A DNA stretch of 5,717 bases from Patescibacteria group bacterium. GTDB lineage: Bacteria > Patescibacteriota > Minisyncoccia > Minisyncoccales > DG-74-1. Location of the stretch: assembly GCA_030016465.1 (NCBI GenBank), contig JASEJL010000051.1, positions 1 through 5,717 of the forward strand, written 5' to 3'. The notes under the pieces were generated by a model. It saw only the letters and a list, made by a program, of their open reading frames with translations. It was not told the DNA's origin and searched no databases. Positions 5,164 to 5,717 of the stretch are shown piece after piece (the first letter of the stretch is position 1; each line of letters starts with the position of its first letter). A program made the position numbers and the translations under genes.

Positions 5164-5332
5164 GGCTCGGTATTTTCTAGTTAGATTCTGGTACAAACCT
5201 TTTTTTAGGGAGTCTGATATGTTCCCGATCCTTGGATCAGGACTAAGACACCCACTTAAAATAATTTTCCGGATACGAACTTTCTAGAAAAAACACCGAG
5301 CCATAAAAGATGGCGAAACTTCGTCGTTTTTT
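5164..5332 (+). ncRNA. Stable structured small RNA, 6S-like architecture, family not proven
   Basis: No ORF follows the strong promoter. The transcript can instead fold into one long rod. The closing stem is GGCTCGGT (5164-5171) with ACCGAGCC (5295-5302), then TTTTCTAG (5173-5180) with CTAGAAAA (5284-5291). After an internal loop, TCTGG (5187-5191) pairs with CCGGA (5269-5273). A large AT-rich bubble (5192-5207 opposite 5254-5268) is followed by GGG-A-GTCT (5208-5215) with AGAC-A-CCC (5246-5253). The apical TCC-C-GATC hairpin (5223-5230 with 5235-5242) has a CTTG loop. A rod of about 140 nt with a closing stem, a central open bubble and an interrupted apical stem is what 6S RNA looks like, and 6S is otherwise easily missed in divergent phyla. 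I see none of the conserved motifs of SRP RNA, RNase P RNA or tmRNA. The mature 3' end is probably near 5302, or at the terminator. RNA gene status is well supported; 6S identity is inference. Confidence 0.7.
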
Positions 5333-5337
5333 ATTTT
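5305..5337 (+). terminator. Bidirectional terminator shared by the RNA gene and the convergent aldehyde dehydrogenase pseudogene
   Basis: AAAAGATGGCGA (5305-5316) pairs with TCGTCGTTTTTT (5321-5332) over 12 positions, including three G-U pairs, around an AACT loop, and runs into further T residues to 5337. On the reverse strand the same hairpin is followed by a TTTT run, so it can stop transcription from both sides. The stop codon of the repaired aldehyde dehydrogenase frame (5331-5333) overlaps its right arm. Confidence 0.8.
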
Positions 5338-5717
5338 CTACAAATATATTTGATTTGAACTAATTCTTCCAGTCCGTATTTGCCACTTTCTCGGTCAATT
5401 CCACTTTTTTATAGCCGCCAAAAGGAGATTCCAGAAAAGAAAAAGAATCAGTATTTATTGAGATCACTCCTGCCTCTAATTTTTCAGAAATTTCTTTTGC
5501 CTTTTTCAAATCAAAAGTATAAATTTCGGCAGATAAACCATATTCGGTGCGATTTCCCATTCTAATTACTTCTTCGATGTCCTTAAAAAGGGTACATTGG
5601 TAAAACCGGTCCAAAAACTTCCTCTTTTAGAATTCTTATTTTAAAATTAACATTGGTCAAGATGGTGGGTAAAATGAAATTTGAAGCTTCTTACAAATTA
5701 TTAGAGAGTGGAGAATT
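5331..5717 (-). pseudogene. Aldehyde dehydrogenase, C-terminal part, broken by two frameshifts and a stop (5' end outside window)
   Basis: Read on the reverse strand, the pieces make a convincing NAD(P)-dependent aldehyde dehydrogenase C-terminus. One frame (5590-5717) gives NFILPTILTNV and EEVFGPVLPMYPF. The middle frame (5411-5584) gives FKDIEEVIRMGN, RTEYGLSAEIYTFDLKKA, GVISINTDSF and SPFGGYKK. The first frame returns for SGIDRESGKYGLEELVQIKY and stops at 5331-5333. The two shifts lie in homopolymers: one extra base in the A-run at 5585-5589 and one missing base in the T-run at 5405-5410. A further in-frame TAA (complement of 5691-5693) precedes EASNF. As written, only an 84-residue middle fragment (5360-5614) stays open, with a false start and a false end. 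The normal GxGRE motif reads GIDRE. The catalytic Cys and Glu lie upstream, outside the window. This is either a genuine decaying gene or homopolymer sequence errors; three lesions favour decay. Confidence 0.85.

Noticed and set aside
5164..5302. SRP RNA, RNase P RNA or tmRNA identity for the structured RNA
   Set aside because: The conserved SRP tip, the RNase P core sequences and a tRNA-like end with tag frame are all absent.
5380..5565. Forward-strand open frame over the aldehyde dehydrogenase remnant
   Set aside because: It is antisense to clear aldehyde dehydrogenase motifs and encodes no recognisable protein.

Overview
The window is AT-rich, densely packed DNA that uses the standard bacterial code: stops are TAA, TAG and TGA, and no TGA is read through. 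The gene content points to a Candidate Phyla Radiation (Patescibacteria, probably Parcubacteria-like) bacterium. The supporting signs are a DUF5679 zinc-ribbon mini-protein, a stand-alone ComEC/Rec2-type metallo-hydrolase with one membrane anchor, an enlarged Zn-LID adenylate-kinase-like protein, small CxxC membrane proteins, and few Shine-Dalgarno sites. This assignment rests on recalled family distribution, not on a search.

Layout. Positions 1-1293 hold a probable redox/membrane cluster: the C-terminus of a polytopic membrane protein, a small CPxC membrane protein with a signal peptide, and a soluble helical protein starting 1 nt after it. Positions 1294-1578 are a gene-free leader with a GC-richer, foldable core. 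Positions 1579-2550 hold an SDR oxidoreductase tightly coupled to a DUF1858 CxxC mini-protein. Positions 2551-2764 hold a MITE-like or structured inverted-repeat element and promoter signals for the DUF5679 gene (2765-2926), which ends in a clear hairpin terminator. Positions 2983-3087 are an unusual C/G-run-rich spacer before the ComEC-like hydrolase (3088-3951). A short hairpin spacer then leads to the NMP-kinase-like gene (4024-5088).

The right end holds the most striking non-coding feature. A near-consensus sigma70-type promoter (TTGACA, 18 bp, TATAAT) drives an unannotated RNA of about 140 nt that can fold into a long rod closed by a 16-bp stem. It ends in a 12-bp hairpin terminator that also works in the opposite direction. 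The RNA looks 6S-like in architecture, but the family is not proven. Convergent to it is the 3' part of an aldehyde dehydrogenase gene broken by two compensating homopolymer frameshifts and an in-frame stop.

Functionally, the left half (CPxC membrane protein, SDR, CxxC DUF1858 protein) suggests thiol/redox chemistry. The right half is housekeeping-like: nucleotide metabolism, a DNA-uptake-family hydrolase and a stable RNA. No CRISPR array, tRNA, rRNA or transposase gene was seen.
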